From: Pseudoips prasinana
Taxonomy: Eukaryota > Arthropoda > Insecta > Lepidoptera > Nolidae
Reading direction: 5' to 3'
Assembly: GCA_951640165.1 (NCBI GenBank)
Contig: OX621259.1
Span: forward strand, 372,001 to 436,000
DNA: 64,000 nucleotides
Positions 21,607 through 30,840 of this stretch are shown here, one piece after another. Position 1 is the stretch's first letter. Each line of letters starts with the position of its first letter. The notes under the pieces were generated by a model that did no database searches, was not told where the DNA came from, and saw only the letters and a list, made by a program, of their open reading frames with translations. The position numbers and the translations under genes are program-made.

Positions 21607-21868
21607 GACTGCGCGTGTGGCGCAGCGGCTAAGACAGTCGCCTCGCCGTTTCGTGTCCTCGGTTCGATTCCCACGCAGGACCACTATTTGTGTGACCAAT
21701 AAATAGTTGTTCTGAGTCTGGATATAATTTGTGTCCGTCTATTAAATATGTTTGTAAAGTACCCCGCGACACCGATTAGATTCACGTTGTCTATAAAAAA
21801 AGAATATCGAACCCGCGACACGAAGCGGCGAGGCGACTGTCTAAGCCTCTGCGCCACATGTGCAATCA
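21607..21868. mobile_element. tRNA-headed SINE pair in inverted orientation
   Basis: At 21611-21683 a tRNA-like head reads GTGTGGCGCAGCGGCTAAG with B box CGGTTCGATTCCC. At about 21808-21862 the same head appears reversed (GAACCCGCGACACGAAGCGG, CTGTCTAAGCCTCTGCGCCA). The two heads face each other across about 125 bp of SINE body (TGAGTCTGGATATAATTTGT). It is not a functional tRNA: the fold lacks consistent pairing and the body is SINE-like. Confidence 0.7.
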
Positions 21869-22261
21869 AAAAATAAATAAACAAACGAAAATTATTATTA
21901 TATAATAAGAGATAGATTAACGCTGAGCACTGCGAATAAAGCTATAAAATTAAAATTATACTGTGGAGTTGTACAGAACATTTAGTATTTCATAATTACC
22001 TCCGCCTAGTACAGTATATACACTGCGTACGCATAACAACGTAGTTTCATTCCAGCAACGAAGCGTAATTATGATAATTTAGTAAGACTCTAAATCACGT
22101 AAATAGCTGAAAGGATTTCCTACTGACTATTTAGCTTTTCATGCATACGTGTAAAAAAACTATACAAAAATCAGCCAAATCTTATTTCGTCCTGTAATTC
22201 CGAACGGATCAAATATTCAGTAATCACACGACAAGAAGATAAGCTTAAGTTTCTACATAAG
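21869..22261. other. Unassigned AT-rich stretch
   Basis: Nothing is recognised. Confidence 0.4.
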
Positions 22262-22467
22262 AAATTAGAAACAACGACGCATGCTGTTAATTGATATTTA
22301 TTTTCTGGTTAAATAAGGACCCAAGCACACATTTTGATACCTTTAAGAAATAGTTCTGCATCTTTTATGACAACAAAAAATTTCAAGGTTTATTTGAATT
22401 TCAGAAAATCACGTCTTAAAGAACATTGCAATAATATAAAAATTGGTAAGAGGTACCTCCTTAGAAT

Positions 22468-22728
22468 TTGTGGACCTCAATAATGGTGCCAATATTTGAA
22501 AGAGGTTCACTATCTGCCACGTCTGCTGCAGTAGAACCAGAATTGTCTGATTATAAAAATAGAGAATTTAGGGAGCAAATTCTAATGCGAGTTGACAGAT
22601 TTGTCATGCAACATCTGGAGCGAATTGAGAATAAAATAAAAAAACGGTCCAAGGTGTCTGACTGTCCAACAACCTCAGATGAAACATGTGTGATTCCCGA
22701 AAAACACAAATCGCTATTTATTCAGTAA
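22468..22728 (+). pseudogene. Unrecognised frame in TIR element (86 aa)
   Basis: I do not recognise this protein. The frame contains an acidic, Ser-rich start and a charged helical middle (REFREQILMRVDRFVMQHLE, then RIENKIKKRS) that could form a coiled coil. It stops at 22726-22728, 27 bases before the next frame on the same strand. Codons continuing in other frames between 22730 and 22815 also look protein-like (ETETDYLPYKLFKFS), so both frames may be pieces of one gene broken by indels. Confidence 0.4.
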
Positions 22729-22755
22729 ATTGACCTGATTTAAAACAAAAAGTTT

Positions 22756-23446
22756 GTGAAAATGAAACGGAAACTGACTATCTTCCTTACAAACTATTTA
22801 AATTTAGTGTGTGACAAAGAAAACCTATATGAAAGTAAAGCATATTTAGAAAATTATGTGCCCTTTTATTATCCAGAGGTAATAACTGAAGTAATTGCTG
22901 TTGACTCATCAAAATCAATGGAATGCGAAATGCCACACTCATCCAAATATGAAAACATTCCCGGGAAGAAAATTCAAGATTCACCGAATAAAAAAAGGGC
23001 AACTTGTTTGGATGATTGTCCTGAATGGGATTTTGTCAAGAATTCTAAAAACTCTAAAATACCGATCATGTTAAACGGCAATATCGCAGGACCTGTCCGT
23101 TTAAATAACTATTACTTAAATGTGAAAATTCCATCCATAAACAAGTATGGGTCACAACTTTTAATAGATACGTCTGTTATAAGTGATCCTGGTTATCCAA
23201 TCAAAGAAAACATAGTTCTTCACAAGCTGAATTCATTAAAAAAACATAAATGTTGGCAATGAAACGTACATGATAGCTGCTATCGTCGATTACTGCGTTG
23301 CAAATAAACATTATGTAACGTATGGGTTAACAGGTGGGTTTTGGTATAAATACGATGGGTTGACCAAGAAACGTTATTCAGCTATGCCGAAGACGACTAT
23401 TACACCTCATTTGATTTTATACACATCATGCGACGAAAAACGTTAA
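22756..23446 (+). pseudogene. Decayed ubiquitin-protease-like (C19) protein
   Basis: The 168-codon frame (22756-23262) is followed, one frame over, by protein-like sequence from about 23252 to a stop at 23444-23446. That second part reads ETYMIAAIVDYCV, then KHYVTYGLTGGFWYKYDGLT. In ubiquitin-specific proteases (peptidase C19) the catalytic His box is (G)HYxAY, followed by WYxFDD; here HYVTY and WYKYDG fit that pattern. The catalytic Cys box expected well upstream is not visible: after GNIAGPVRLNNYYLNVK the sequence jumps to IPSINKYGS and then DTSVISDPGYP, consistent with an internal deletion. With at least one frameshift and no Cys box, it is inactive. Role in the element is unknown. The family call rests on the C-terminal motif only. 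Confidence 0.5.
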
Positions 23447-23755
23447 ACTTTACAATATTTCATTGCTCACACATATAGCATAAAGTCGAAGTGGGGCATA
23501 CTGTGCGAATAAGTATTAAGGAAGAATAGTCATTTCCATCGTACCATAAATTAATCGACGCATGAACCTAATTCTAAGTATTTGTTTACTATATGAAAAA
23601 AAAGCAAATTAAAGGTAACAAAATAAGTGATTAAATAGTAAAAAATAGTTCTATTTTGTAAGAAAACTATAGTTTAAAGTTTTTATAGCATTAATCGCAA
23701 TGCAAAACGTTAATATAATCTCGAAAATGGAAATTCATAAATTTAATCGTCCGGC

Positions 23756-23827
23756 GGGTCTCGAACCTGCACCATCTACCAATCCGGGGTAGGCGCTCTA
23801 CGTTAACTGCGGCTACGAACAAATCGC
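23756..23827 (-). repeat. tRNA-like sequence (SINE head or tRNA pseudogene)
   Basis: The minus strand reads GTAGCCGCAGTTAACGTAGA and GGTTCGAGACCCGCCGG, with a good B box. The acceptor arm does not pair properly and no recognisable SINE body follows, so a functional tRNA is unlikely. It lies inside the right part of the TIR element. Confidence 0.5.
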
Positions 23828-24069
23828 ACTGGCAGATCAAATTTAGGATCCCATTGCTAACACCCTTCCGGAGAACGTAGGTATTTTCTATCGGCTTTGT
23901 TTATTGAATGTTCTTAAAGACGTGATTTTCTGAATTTGAATTAAATCTTTAAATTTTTGTTGTCACAAAAGATGCAGAACTATTTCTTAAAGGTATCAGA
24001 ATGTGTGCTTGGGCCCTTAGTTAACCAGAAAATAAATATTACTTAACAGCATGCGTCATTGTTTCTAAT

Positions 24070-24540
24070 TTACGACCTTTTTTCTGAAACATGTATTTTT
24101 CAGATATGATATTTTTGCTGACATGCTTTTTTGATCCTTATTGACAGAACTATTTCTCAAAAGTATTAGCAGCTATATGCACAAAGCAGCTATATGCACA
24201 TTATTTAAAAGTATTAGTAGCTACATGCACAAATTACGTCTTAACTATAAATACTATAAAACTTGCCAACATGCGTGCAAATTTGTAATCACTTGTTTTA
24301 ATTATTTTCTTAGGGAAATCTGCCAGAACTATTCATAAAAAGTATCAGGAACTCCAGAACTCATTGGTATGCATCGAGAACTCTCATTTTTTTGTTAGTT
24401 TTTTGTAAATGGTCTGCTACGGGAACTTAGCAGATCATTTTTTTGATTGTCTTTTTCTGTCAAAAAAATGTTAGAACTATTTTTAAATAGTATCAGGAAC
24501 TATAGAACTCACCTGCATGCGACGAGAACTCTTATTAATT
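24070..24540. repeat. Diverged repeats of the TIR motif
   Basis: The motif AGAACTATTTCTTAAAGGTATCAG from the TIR (about 23977) recurs in altered form near 24146 (AGAACTATTTCTCAAAAGTATT), 24325 (AGAACTATTCATAAAAAGTATC) and 24471 (AGAACTATTTTTAAATAGTA). Two are followed by GGAACT...AGAACTCA and GCAT or ATGCG. This looks like an array of old subterminal repeats extending the element to the right. A short local repeat (AGCTATATGCACA) lies at 24170-24200. No ORF is convincing. Confidence 0.6.
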
Positions 24541-24655
24541 TTAGATCTGCTGACAAATGATCTGCCAAATTCACGGACATGAAACTGACGTGGCTACCAA
24601 TAAAAAGGTTTGTTTTAGGCATGTTTTGTCTGATTGATGATCTGAGGCATTTCAT

Positions 24656-24869
24656 TGACACAAATATAAGAGGGTTCGGTTCAAACTGCAATGTACAGAC
24701 GCCAGCACATTAAGCTACCCCAATCTGTCAAATTTCCCCAATTGAAAGTGAACCTTATGCTTGTGTGATAAAGTTGAAAATCTAGGAAAGTGGACAGATT
24801 GGGCTAGCTTAATTTGCAGCTGGCGTCTGTACATTGCAGTTTGCACCGAACTACCTTACATTTGTATCA
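24656..24869. mobile_element. MITE with TGTACAGACGCCAGC ends, copy 1
   Basis: The core 24692-24833 begins TGTACAGACGCCAGCACAT and ends CTGGCGTCTGTACA. In this copy the inverted symmetry extends outward: ACACAAATATAAG and TTCGGTTCAAACTGCAA at the left are answered by TTGCAGTTTGCACCGAA and TTTGTATCA at the right. Internal CCCCAATTGAAAGTGAACCT is shared with copies at 51194 and 52789. It is noncoding. Confidence 0.85.
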
Positions 24870-25265
24870 GTGCTGGCGTCTGTACTTTGTTCATATCTAG
24901 AAACCTTTTTATGGGCTTCAACATAAAACTAACTAGCCAAATAGTGATAAGGTTCTACTATTGCGTTGATTCATTATGTTTCCCATATATCCAAAAAAAT
25001 CTAATAATACCCATACGTATAGAATTTATGAAAAGTATTTGGAACAAGTTCTTGAAAATTAGCTTTAGAAAACAAATGTCAAAAGTAATGTTAACCATTA
25101 TCCCACGTCTGTTCACAAGGACTGCTGCAGACAATCGAAATTAATTTCCTCCAGGGAATACAACGCCGCGCGCCGGGACGTTGGATGTGGGGCAACTGGG
25201 AGTAACGCATAAATTCAAAAGATATTGAAACTTAATATGTATACGTATATATTTATAGCCACTGG
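24870..25265. other. Unassigned stretch; 127-codon frame
   Basis: The frame at 24761-25144 starts inside the MITE and shows no family signature (hydrophobic and basic, no motifs). Another GCTGGCGTCTGTAC end lies at about 24872-24885, so a second MITE terminus abuts the first. Confidence 0.3.
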
Positions 25266-25347
25266 AAGCTGACAGTGGAACACCGGCCATTGTGGAGATC
25301 CTTGGGGGAGGCCTTTACTAGTAGTGGACGTTTTAAGGTTGCTATGA
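25266..25347 (+). mobile_element. RTE LINE 3' end
   Basis: CACCGGCCATTGTGGAGATC, GGGGGAGGCCTTTACTAG and a final GATGATGAT are the RTE 3' end seen in reverse at 2945-3030. Only the last ~80 bp is present. Confidence 0.75.
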
Positions 25348-25700
25348 TGATGATATGTTCACCCGCAAAGAACGAGGTCCTGGGTTGAAATCCTGGGTCG
25401 GGCCAAAAGTGATTTTGGGATTTTTCAGTAAAAATTAAATTTTCTCAGAATCAGCTCGAAGTCTGGAAGTTGGCGGTATTATCCCCCCGTGCCTCGGAGA
25501 CCACGTAAAGCCGTCGGTCCTGTACCTGATCTCTTTCCGGTCATGTCGCTAGGCGTTCTATCGGATCATGAGAGTGATGGAATAGAAAGTGCTCCTATGT
25601 TTGTACACTATAATATGTCCCGCGCAGATGGCAAATCTCTATTGAGACTGGCCGCCGTGGTCGAAATTCGGCCACGAGGACATTATTATTATTATATTAT
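25348..25700 (+). mobile_element. SINE family B, plus strand
   Basis: It starts in the head near TGTTCACCCGCAAAGAACGA, and continues through CGAAGTCTGGAAGTTGGCGG and CACTATAATATGTCCCGCGC to GGTCGAAATTCGGCCACGAG and a (TAT)n tail. The 87-codon frame at 25489-25752 translates the SINE and is not a gene. Confidence 0.8.
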
Positions 25701-26060
25701 TATTATTACGTTTTATTTTAATACCTTAAAATATAATTTCTTACCTATCTAATGTAAACCCGTTGCCAGCAGAGATATCCCTTTCACAGATAAGGCCGCC
25801 GTCGTATGTTTCTATGCTTATTGTACGTAAAATACAGTATTTTTATTAGCAGTAAGTACACAAATATGTTACAGATTTTAAATACATTTTCTATATATCC
25901 TCTGTCTGTTGTTTGGTAAATAGTCTTGTTGCGATTTATTATTGTGTTCACTTAATATTTTTATTTATAGGGTAATCAGAGACATTTTACTGAAGTAATA
26001 ATTATAACAAGCGTTTTGAATACTTTTTGACTTAAATAATAAACTAAATTATCTTATCAG
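25701..26060. other. Unassigned AT-rich stretch
   Basis: Nothing is recognised beyond the (TAT)n tail of the SINE. Confidence 0.4.
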
Positions 26061-26061
26061 A

Positions 26062-26215
26062 CCGGTGATTGTTTGGATCTTTGGAGGAGACTTTTGTCCA
26101 GTAGTAACTGGATAAAAGTCTCCTCCATAGATCGACACAATCGCTGGTTTTGCGCTCCTCGCATCCAGGAACTGAAAGACCCAGCGTGGAAAGGCCCACT
26201 ACAAAATGGACCGAT
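26062..26215. mobile_element. RTE 3' fragment folded back on itself
   Basis: GATCTTTGGAGGAGACTTTT at about 26078 is answered by AAAAGTCTCCTCCATAGATC ending about 26134. The arms are 27 bp and nearly perfect around AGTA. The left arm is the RTE 3' end in plus orientation and the right arm, continuing to CGCATCCAGG and GGCCCACTAC, is the same region in minus orientation. Confidence 0.75.
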
Positions 26216-26244
26216 AAATATGCGAGGATATACACTACATATAT

Positions 26245-26470
26245 AATATAATGCAGCAGATTACAGTCCCACAGCTGGGCAAGGGCCTCCACTCACATTG
26301 AGTGGAGTTTGGAAAACTTCACATGCCATTAGCAAGAAGTCAAGAACACTTTGGAGATAACTCTTTGGTGTCTCCACAATGTATTCCTTCACTGTACGAG
26401 ATGATTAATTTGTAATACTCACAGGCATACGAAAAGTCATTGGTTGGCTTGGGACTGAACCTCTGACTTC
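26245..26470. repeat. Interspersed repeat with tRNA-like box
   Basis: ACAGCTGGGCAAGGGCCTCC, CCACAATGTATTCCTTCACT and GGACTGAACCTCTGACTTCA match what I know of a lepidopteran retro-repeat. The first ~55 bp recurs at 29736-29800 (CTCCAGGGCAAGGGCCTCAA). The last part in reverse reads as a degenerate tRNA B box. Confidence 0.5.
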
Positions 26471-26965
26471 ACAGTCCAATGGTTACAGCTAACTTGAGTC
26501 TAATTATAATTAAAACATTCAAGTGTTCAAGTTACGTGAGTAAGCTAACAATGATTTAATCAATTTTATGGTAAATGAACTTACTGTTTAAACATTTTAG
26601 TAATACATAAACTTATATTTTACTTAAAAACGTACGATTTTATAGTTAAAAATAATTAATAAGTGATAAAAAACAGTAATTAATCTTAAGAATACAATTT
26701 CTTAGTAAACATAGGTACACATAAATCGAGTACTGCCAAAATACGGAGGCGCGGATGAAGCAAATAATTAAATATTTAATAGCCACCTGCTCATTGTGCA
26801 ACGCAACAACTGTGGCATAAATTTATTTGATATGACAGTTGCAAAAGGGAACTCACAATTTTAATGAAATCCATAAATTATATCAGTTAAATCTTATGCC
26901 ATCTTTTAATAATCTGCACCTAACATTCACACATAGTACACTTTTAAACTTTCGCGTATCTTAAT
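26471..26965. other. Unassigned AT-rich stretch
   Basis: No feature is recognised. Confidence 0.4.
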
Positions 26966-26971
26966 TATATA

Positions 26972-27142
26972 TGAAGATTGTTAACAGGTATTAACGCGAC
27001 TAACCTTATTGTTATTTTCCCGACGTTTCGACCAAGTTGCATTGATTGAGTCACGGGATGACAATGCAACTTGGTCGAAACGTCGTCGGGAAAATAACAA
27101 TAAGGTTACTCGCGTTAATACCTGTTAACAATGTTCATATGT
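26972..27142. mobile_element. Fold-back element with GTCGAAACGTCGGGAAAATA
   Basis: Arms of about 75 bp face each other across a ~17-nt loop (ATTGAGTCACGGGATGA). Left: GTTAACAGGTATTAACGCGA, TTATTTTCCCGACGTTTCGA. Right: TCGAAACGTCGTCGGGAAAA, TCGCGTTAATACCTGTTAAC. The two arms differ by a few bases. I recognise the GTCGAAACGTCGGGAAAATA block as a dispersed insect repeat, possibly the end of a Penelope-like element, but the CUGANGA core of a hammerhead ribozyme is not present. Confidence 0.75.
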
Positions 27143-27198
27143 AATTCACACATAGGCTTAAACATGATTTAAATAAAAGCTTGTCAAAGTAATTCCAA

Positions 27199-28293
27199 GG
27201 CATCGTTCATACCAAACGTATTGTCGGCCGCTGACTGTGAGCGCGCGTTACGTAGTCTATCGCTTTTCCATACATATTTAACTTCTCGTTCACACAGAAC
27301 TGACTATACGCTATTACGTAGTGCGTTGTCGCTGACTCTCGGTGGCCGATTAATGTACTACGCGTCTATGCACGGCGGACACGGATTGGCTACGTTGCCG
27401 AACCATTAACATACTATAGCGTATTGCCGGCTTGGTGAGAACTAGTGCTGTGCCGGATATCCGTATCCGTATCCGCGGATATCCGAGGCAGAAGAAAGAT
27501 TCGTATCCGTGTCCGTATCCGTTACTTTTTGGCGGATCTTTTACGGATCTATTTACCTTATTAATTTTAAATTTATAGATAAAATTCTTTAAGGCGAAGG
27601 GTAAGGCTCACTAGCTAGAGATTCTGACGGTCCACAATTATTTAAAATAGATCTGGTTTAGTAGCTAACAATTTAAAGCAATTGGCGTCGCTAGTGCGCC
27701 TTACTCTTCGGCTTAAATAGGTGATTAGGTAGCAATAAAAATCTATTAAATTCAATACAGATACTTTTTAATTGAATTATTATATGTATTCTTTGTAAAT
27801 GATTTTTTAAGGAAGTTGTACCTTTACCCTTACGAGAATACTTTCCATCACAAATTTTACACTTTGCACATTCATCATTTATTATAACAAAATAATTCCA
27901 AATTACACTACTAAACTTCTAAGTAGACATTTTTTTAAACTCATGTACCAATAGCAAACACAAACGTTATCTATGCTGCCCAGTGTCACATTAAACTAAA
28001 ACAAAACAAAAGAAAAACCCGCCGCGCAATGCAAGCCAAAACATGTCTCAACTCAAGATTGCGCACACCGACACCGATTGAGTAAGAAAGTTAAGATCCG
28101 TATCCGTATCCGTATCTGCGGATCTTGACATCAAATATCCGTATTCAGATCCGTATTCGCGGATCTACATTTTTAACGATCCGGCACATCACTAGTGAGA
28201 ACGTGTACTGCAGACTGAGTCCACGTTCACACTGGGGCAGGCAGTGAGCATACTCACATTCGGCGGCGGACAATACGTTTGGTGTAAACAATG
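27199..28293. mobile_element. MITE interrupted by a hAT-type element
   Basis: AAGGCATCGTTCATACCAAA, then ACGTATTGTCGGCCGC at 27199-27234, is answered in reverse by GCGGCGGACAATACGTTTGG, then AAACAATGCCTT ending about 28293. The interior carries the hAT element at 27443-28194. The 62-codon frame at 27221-27409 translates the left arm and is not a gene. Confidence 0.75.
27443..28194. mobile_element. Non-autonomous hAT transposon with exact 8-bp target duplication
   Basis: The terminal repeats are TAGTGCTGTGCCGGAT (27443-27458) and, reversed, TAGTGATGTGCCGGAT (28179-28194). They are flanked by GTGAGAAC at 27435-27442 and 28195-28202. An 8-bp duplication and TAGTG ends are hAT hallmarks. Next to each end are runs of the hexamer ATCCGT (ATCCGTATCCGTATCCGCGG), typical of subterminal transposase sites in hAT elements. 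No transposase ORF remains in the 752 bp. Confidence 0.85.
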
Positions 28294-28475
28294 CCTTATA
28301 AATAAAAGTTCCCAAGGTAACATGTATCACTTGCCAGTGTTGACGGTCGCTCGGCCCATTCATATTACTTAACTCCCTATTTCACTAAAAGCCGCTTTAT
28401 TTCCCTTTCTTCGAGTTTTATTGGAGTGTTATTATTTCTAGATGTTTGTAAATTAGGATTTCAGAAATAATGAAA
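28294..28475. other. Unassigned stretch
   Basis: Nothing is recognised. Confidence 0.4.
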
Positions 28476-28580
28476 TATTGGGACAACTAACAGCGCCACC
28501 TGATCCAAAATTAGAAAGAGCCTGTACTATGGCAACTGATTTATATAGGTACTTATATATTCATAAAACGTATGTATGTA
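28476..28580 (-). mobile_element. SINE family A tail fragment
   Basis: CCACCTGATCCAAAATTAGA and GCCTGTACTATGGCAACTGA are the reverse SINE tail; the head and body are gone. Confidence 0.6.
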
Positions 28581-28617
28581 TTTATTTGTATGGTGAAAGT
28601 GCACGATTATTTTGTTC

Positions 28618-28860
28618 TGTCATCATCATCATCATCATCATGTAAGCGTAGGTACGTCCACTGCTGGACAAAAGCATTCCCAAAGAATGGGGGGATATGC
28701 CATAATCGCCACGCTTTGTTTTTTGGTTGGCGATTGCAGTTTGATGGTCATAGTTCACAAAAAAACGTTGCCGCCCGTTATCTGGTAAGTATTTCCTCGG
28801 ACGATTTCTACGCCCCCCACGGGATGATATGGGGTCACCACACAGCAATTTATGCGGTCA
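28618..28860 (-). mobile_element. LINE (RTE-like) 3' UTR, type B, copy 1
   Basis: A (CAT)n tail (28620-28641) leads into CCACTGCTGGACAAAAGCAT, GGATATGCCATAATCGCCAC, TTGGTTGGCGATTGCAG and TATTTCCTCGGACGATTTCT. It is the same family as 60191-60425, and a 53-bp block of it is fused to the RTE at 4705-4757. The frames overlapping it are not genes. Confidence 0.7.
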
Positions 28861-29735
28861 AATAATCGTGCTCATCACATAAAGAATAAGAAGAAGAAAG
28901 TTAAGATTTTCTTTGTTGTTGCTACGACGCATAGTGATTTGATTATATTGAAATAATAATTGTTTTGTTAATTGAGGCGCGTTTTGTTCCGGATAAGACA
29001 CGCGGATAAGTTGTTTGTGTAATCGTTTAAATTCGTGATAGTGAAATTTTTGTGATAAACACTTCATATGAAGAACTTTGAGGGTATTTTCTGGAAGTTT
29101 ATTTGGTGTCTCCCTCGCCAGCTACCTTCAAGCTGGTGTTGGTAATTGTACAGATAAATATAATATATACACGGGCGTTTATATACTAGGTATTTTTATC
29201 AATACGTTATAAGGCGCCTTGAAGTTAGACCCGTTTAAAAGGTACGTGTTATTTTAGTTATTCCTTTGAATTTGTTCGCCAAGGGACAAATTTACGAAAC
29301 TGATTCTTTTTGTTCGTAGGTTTGTTTCGCTCTCCAAAACGGAGACAAGATATCGTTTAGAACACTCTGGCTTAGCGGTCAAGGTACCTCGACCGATGGG
29401 TCAGTTGTATCTTGCTGGCGGCGACATTTCGTCGTAGATGAAATAAAAACATCAAGAAACGTCGCTTGTAGTACTTGGAGTAGAAATGTACATTAGAAAA
29501 ATATTCAATGTTATTTTACTAGACTGACAATCTTAGCGACTTCGTGGAGAGGACAAATTATGCTAATGTGATTGATGTATTGAAAATTGTTCGTAGTAAT
29601 CAAATCTCTCAGGTTTTTGTGGAATTTATTTTATTCGTAACGTTCAGCTTGTAAAAGAAATAGCTGCTTTTATAAGTTTAATGGACATTGATTGATTAAC
29701 TTTACATATTTACATGTAAATATTAAGTTTATTTG
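28861..29735. other. Unassigned stretch
   Basis: No repeat or gene is recognised, including the 69-codon minus frame at 28858-29067. Confidence 0.35.
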
Positions 29736-29800
29736 ATGATGCAGCCTTTTGCTATCCCACTCCAGGGCAAGGGCCTCAAGGGACAATGAGAGGGCCAAAG
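29736..29800. repeat. Retro-repeat end fragment
   Basis: GATGATGCAGCCTTTTGCTA, then CAGGGCAAGGGCCTCAAGG, resembles 26245-26300. Confidence 0.45.
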
Positions 29801-29823
29801 ATGACCACCTAGAGCCGTTTGTT

Positions 29824-30057
29824 CCCACTAGTTCTACTGAACAGTTCTACGGTATAACAAATTTTTTTCTCACTAGTATTACGCTATTAGGTACAATAAA
29901 ATAGTAGAACTATTAGGATTCTCAATTCCCACTTAAAACTTGGAACTGTTCAGTAGAACAAGTGGAAATCCCAATAGTTCTACTATTTTGTTATACCTAA
30001 TAGCGTAGTACTAGTGATTTTTTTTTGTACCGTAGTACTGTTCAGTAGAACTAGTAC
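29824..30057. mobile_element. Fold-back MITE, ~100-bp arms
   Basis: The left arm (about 29824-29925) contains TAGTTCTACTGAACAGTTCT, CACTAGTATTACGCTATTAG and AATAGTAGAACTATTAGGA. The right arm (about 29950-30057) repeats these in reverse (TCCCAATAGTTCTACTATTT, CTAATAGCGTAGTACTAGTG, GTACTGTTCAGTAGAACTAG). The loop includes a further short palindromic piece (GGAACTGTTCAGTAGAACAA). It is noncoding. Confidence 0.85.
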
Positions 30058-30295
30058 GAGACAATTATTTTCGAATACTTCTTATACAACAAGCTTATTT
30101 CCTACACAACAAGTACTTATCACACAAACAGACACCCACTTACACATCTACAAACTCTCTACCTACTTTATATTTAGATTTTTTTTTATTCTTTATAATA
30201 TGTTCTTTTTCTATTCGTTTTAAGTATTAATCTGTTTAAATACCGTCTCACGTCTTGTACCGTTAAGCTTAAAATATAGTTTAATTTCACTAGGT
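30058..30295. other. Unassigned AT-rich stretch
   Basis: A 69-codon frame at 30014-30223 is hydrophobic but starts inside the fold-back and shows no family match. Confidence 0.35.
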
Positions 30296-30478
30296 ATAAA
30301 CTGGGGAGTGGGCACTGGTGACCTGTAATACAGGTTTTCTTCTAAACCTACAATAGGCACCAGCTCTCACAAAGCTAGTTACTTATTCTAAGTGACATAA
30401 AATGTATTACCGCTTTGTACTTGATCTTTGTGAGAGAAATAAAGTTATATTATTATTATTATTATTATTATTATTACT
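30296..30478 (+). mobile_element. Retroelement 3' UTR ending in (TTA)n
   Basis: CACTGGTGACCTGTAATACAGG is followed by TTTGTGAGAGAAATAAAGTT and a (TTA)11-type tail at about 30447-30475. AATAAA followed directly by a trinucleotide tail is the usual end of a CR1/jockey-group LINE. No coding part remains. Confidence 0.55.
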
Positions 30479-30705
30479 CGCATTAATTTGATAATTCAGC
30501 AGTCTAATGAGTTAGCAAGTTCAATTACAAACGTATACGCTTTGACTTTAGAATTTTGATATTGATACCCACACACCACACGCCTAGTTTGGATGCAAAC
30601 TAATTGAGAAACTCTTTAGTTGTTCACAGAACTGAAAGTTGTAGCTCTAATAATTTGTTTCTAATTAGTCTACCGAAGCTTTATCGTAAACAATTCAAAT
30701 TTTTT
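30479..30705. other. Unassigned stretch
   Basis: Nothing is recognised. Confidence 0.4.
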
Positions 30706-30800
30706 TTCATACGGCTATCTGATCCCAAACAATGCAGAGCTTGTTCTATGGAAACCCGATAACTGACATACTACATATACTACTTTTCTTTTGTAAATAC

Positions 30801-30840
30801 ATATTTATATAGATAACTAGCTAGTTATCTATATAAATAT
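30801..30840. repeat. Perfect 40-bp palindrome at Helitron 3' end
   Basis: The half-site ATATTTATATAGATAACTAG (30801-30820) is followed immediately by its exact reverse complement (30821-30840). One half is host SINE sequence, the other lies on the Helitron side. Confidence 0.95.

Larger units (their letters stand above)
22262..24069. mobile_element. 1.8-kb element with ~170-bp terminal inverted repeats
   Basis: The left arm (22262-22432) and right arm (about 23899-24069, reversed) align over about 170 bp at roughly 90% identity by eye. Shared blocks include ACGCATGCTGTTAA, TATTTATTTTCTGGTTAA, CCCAAGCACACATT, TGATACCTTTAAGAAATAGT, TCTGCATCTTTT and CAGAAAATCACGTCTT. The interior holds two frames and the decayed end of a protease-like protein plus a tRNA-like piece, but no transposase that I recognise. 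The outer ends are not flanked by an obvious target duplication, so exact limits are uncertain. It is either a non-autonomous DNA transposon with a captured gene or the internally deleted relic of an element that normally encodes this protein. Confidence 0.8.

Noticed and set aside
24761..25144. Host gene of 127 codons
   Set aside because: It begins inside a MITE and has no motif, no conserved neighbours and no splice context.
26972..27142. Hammerhead ribozyme
   Set aside because: GAAAC is present, but the CUGANGA core and the required three-stem layout are not.
28618..28860. Two overlapping small genes on both strands
   Set aside because: The sequence is a LINE 3' UTR shared with 60191-60425.
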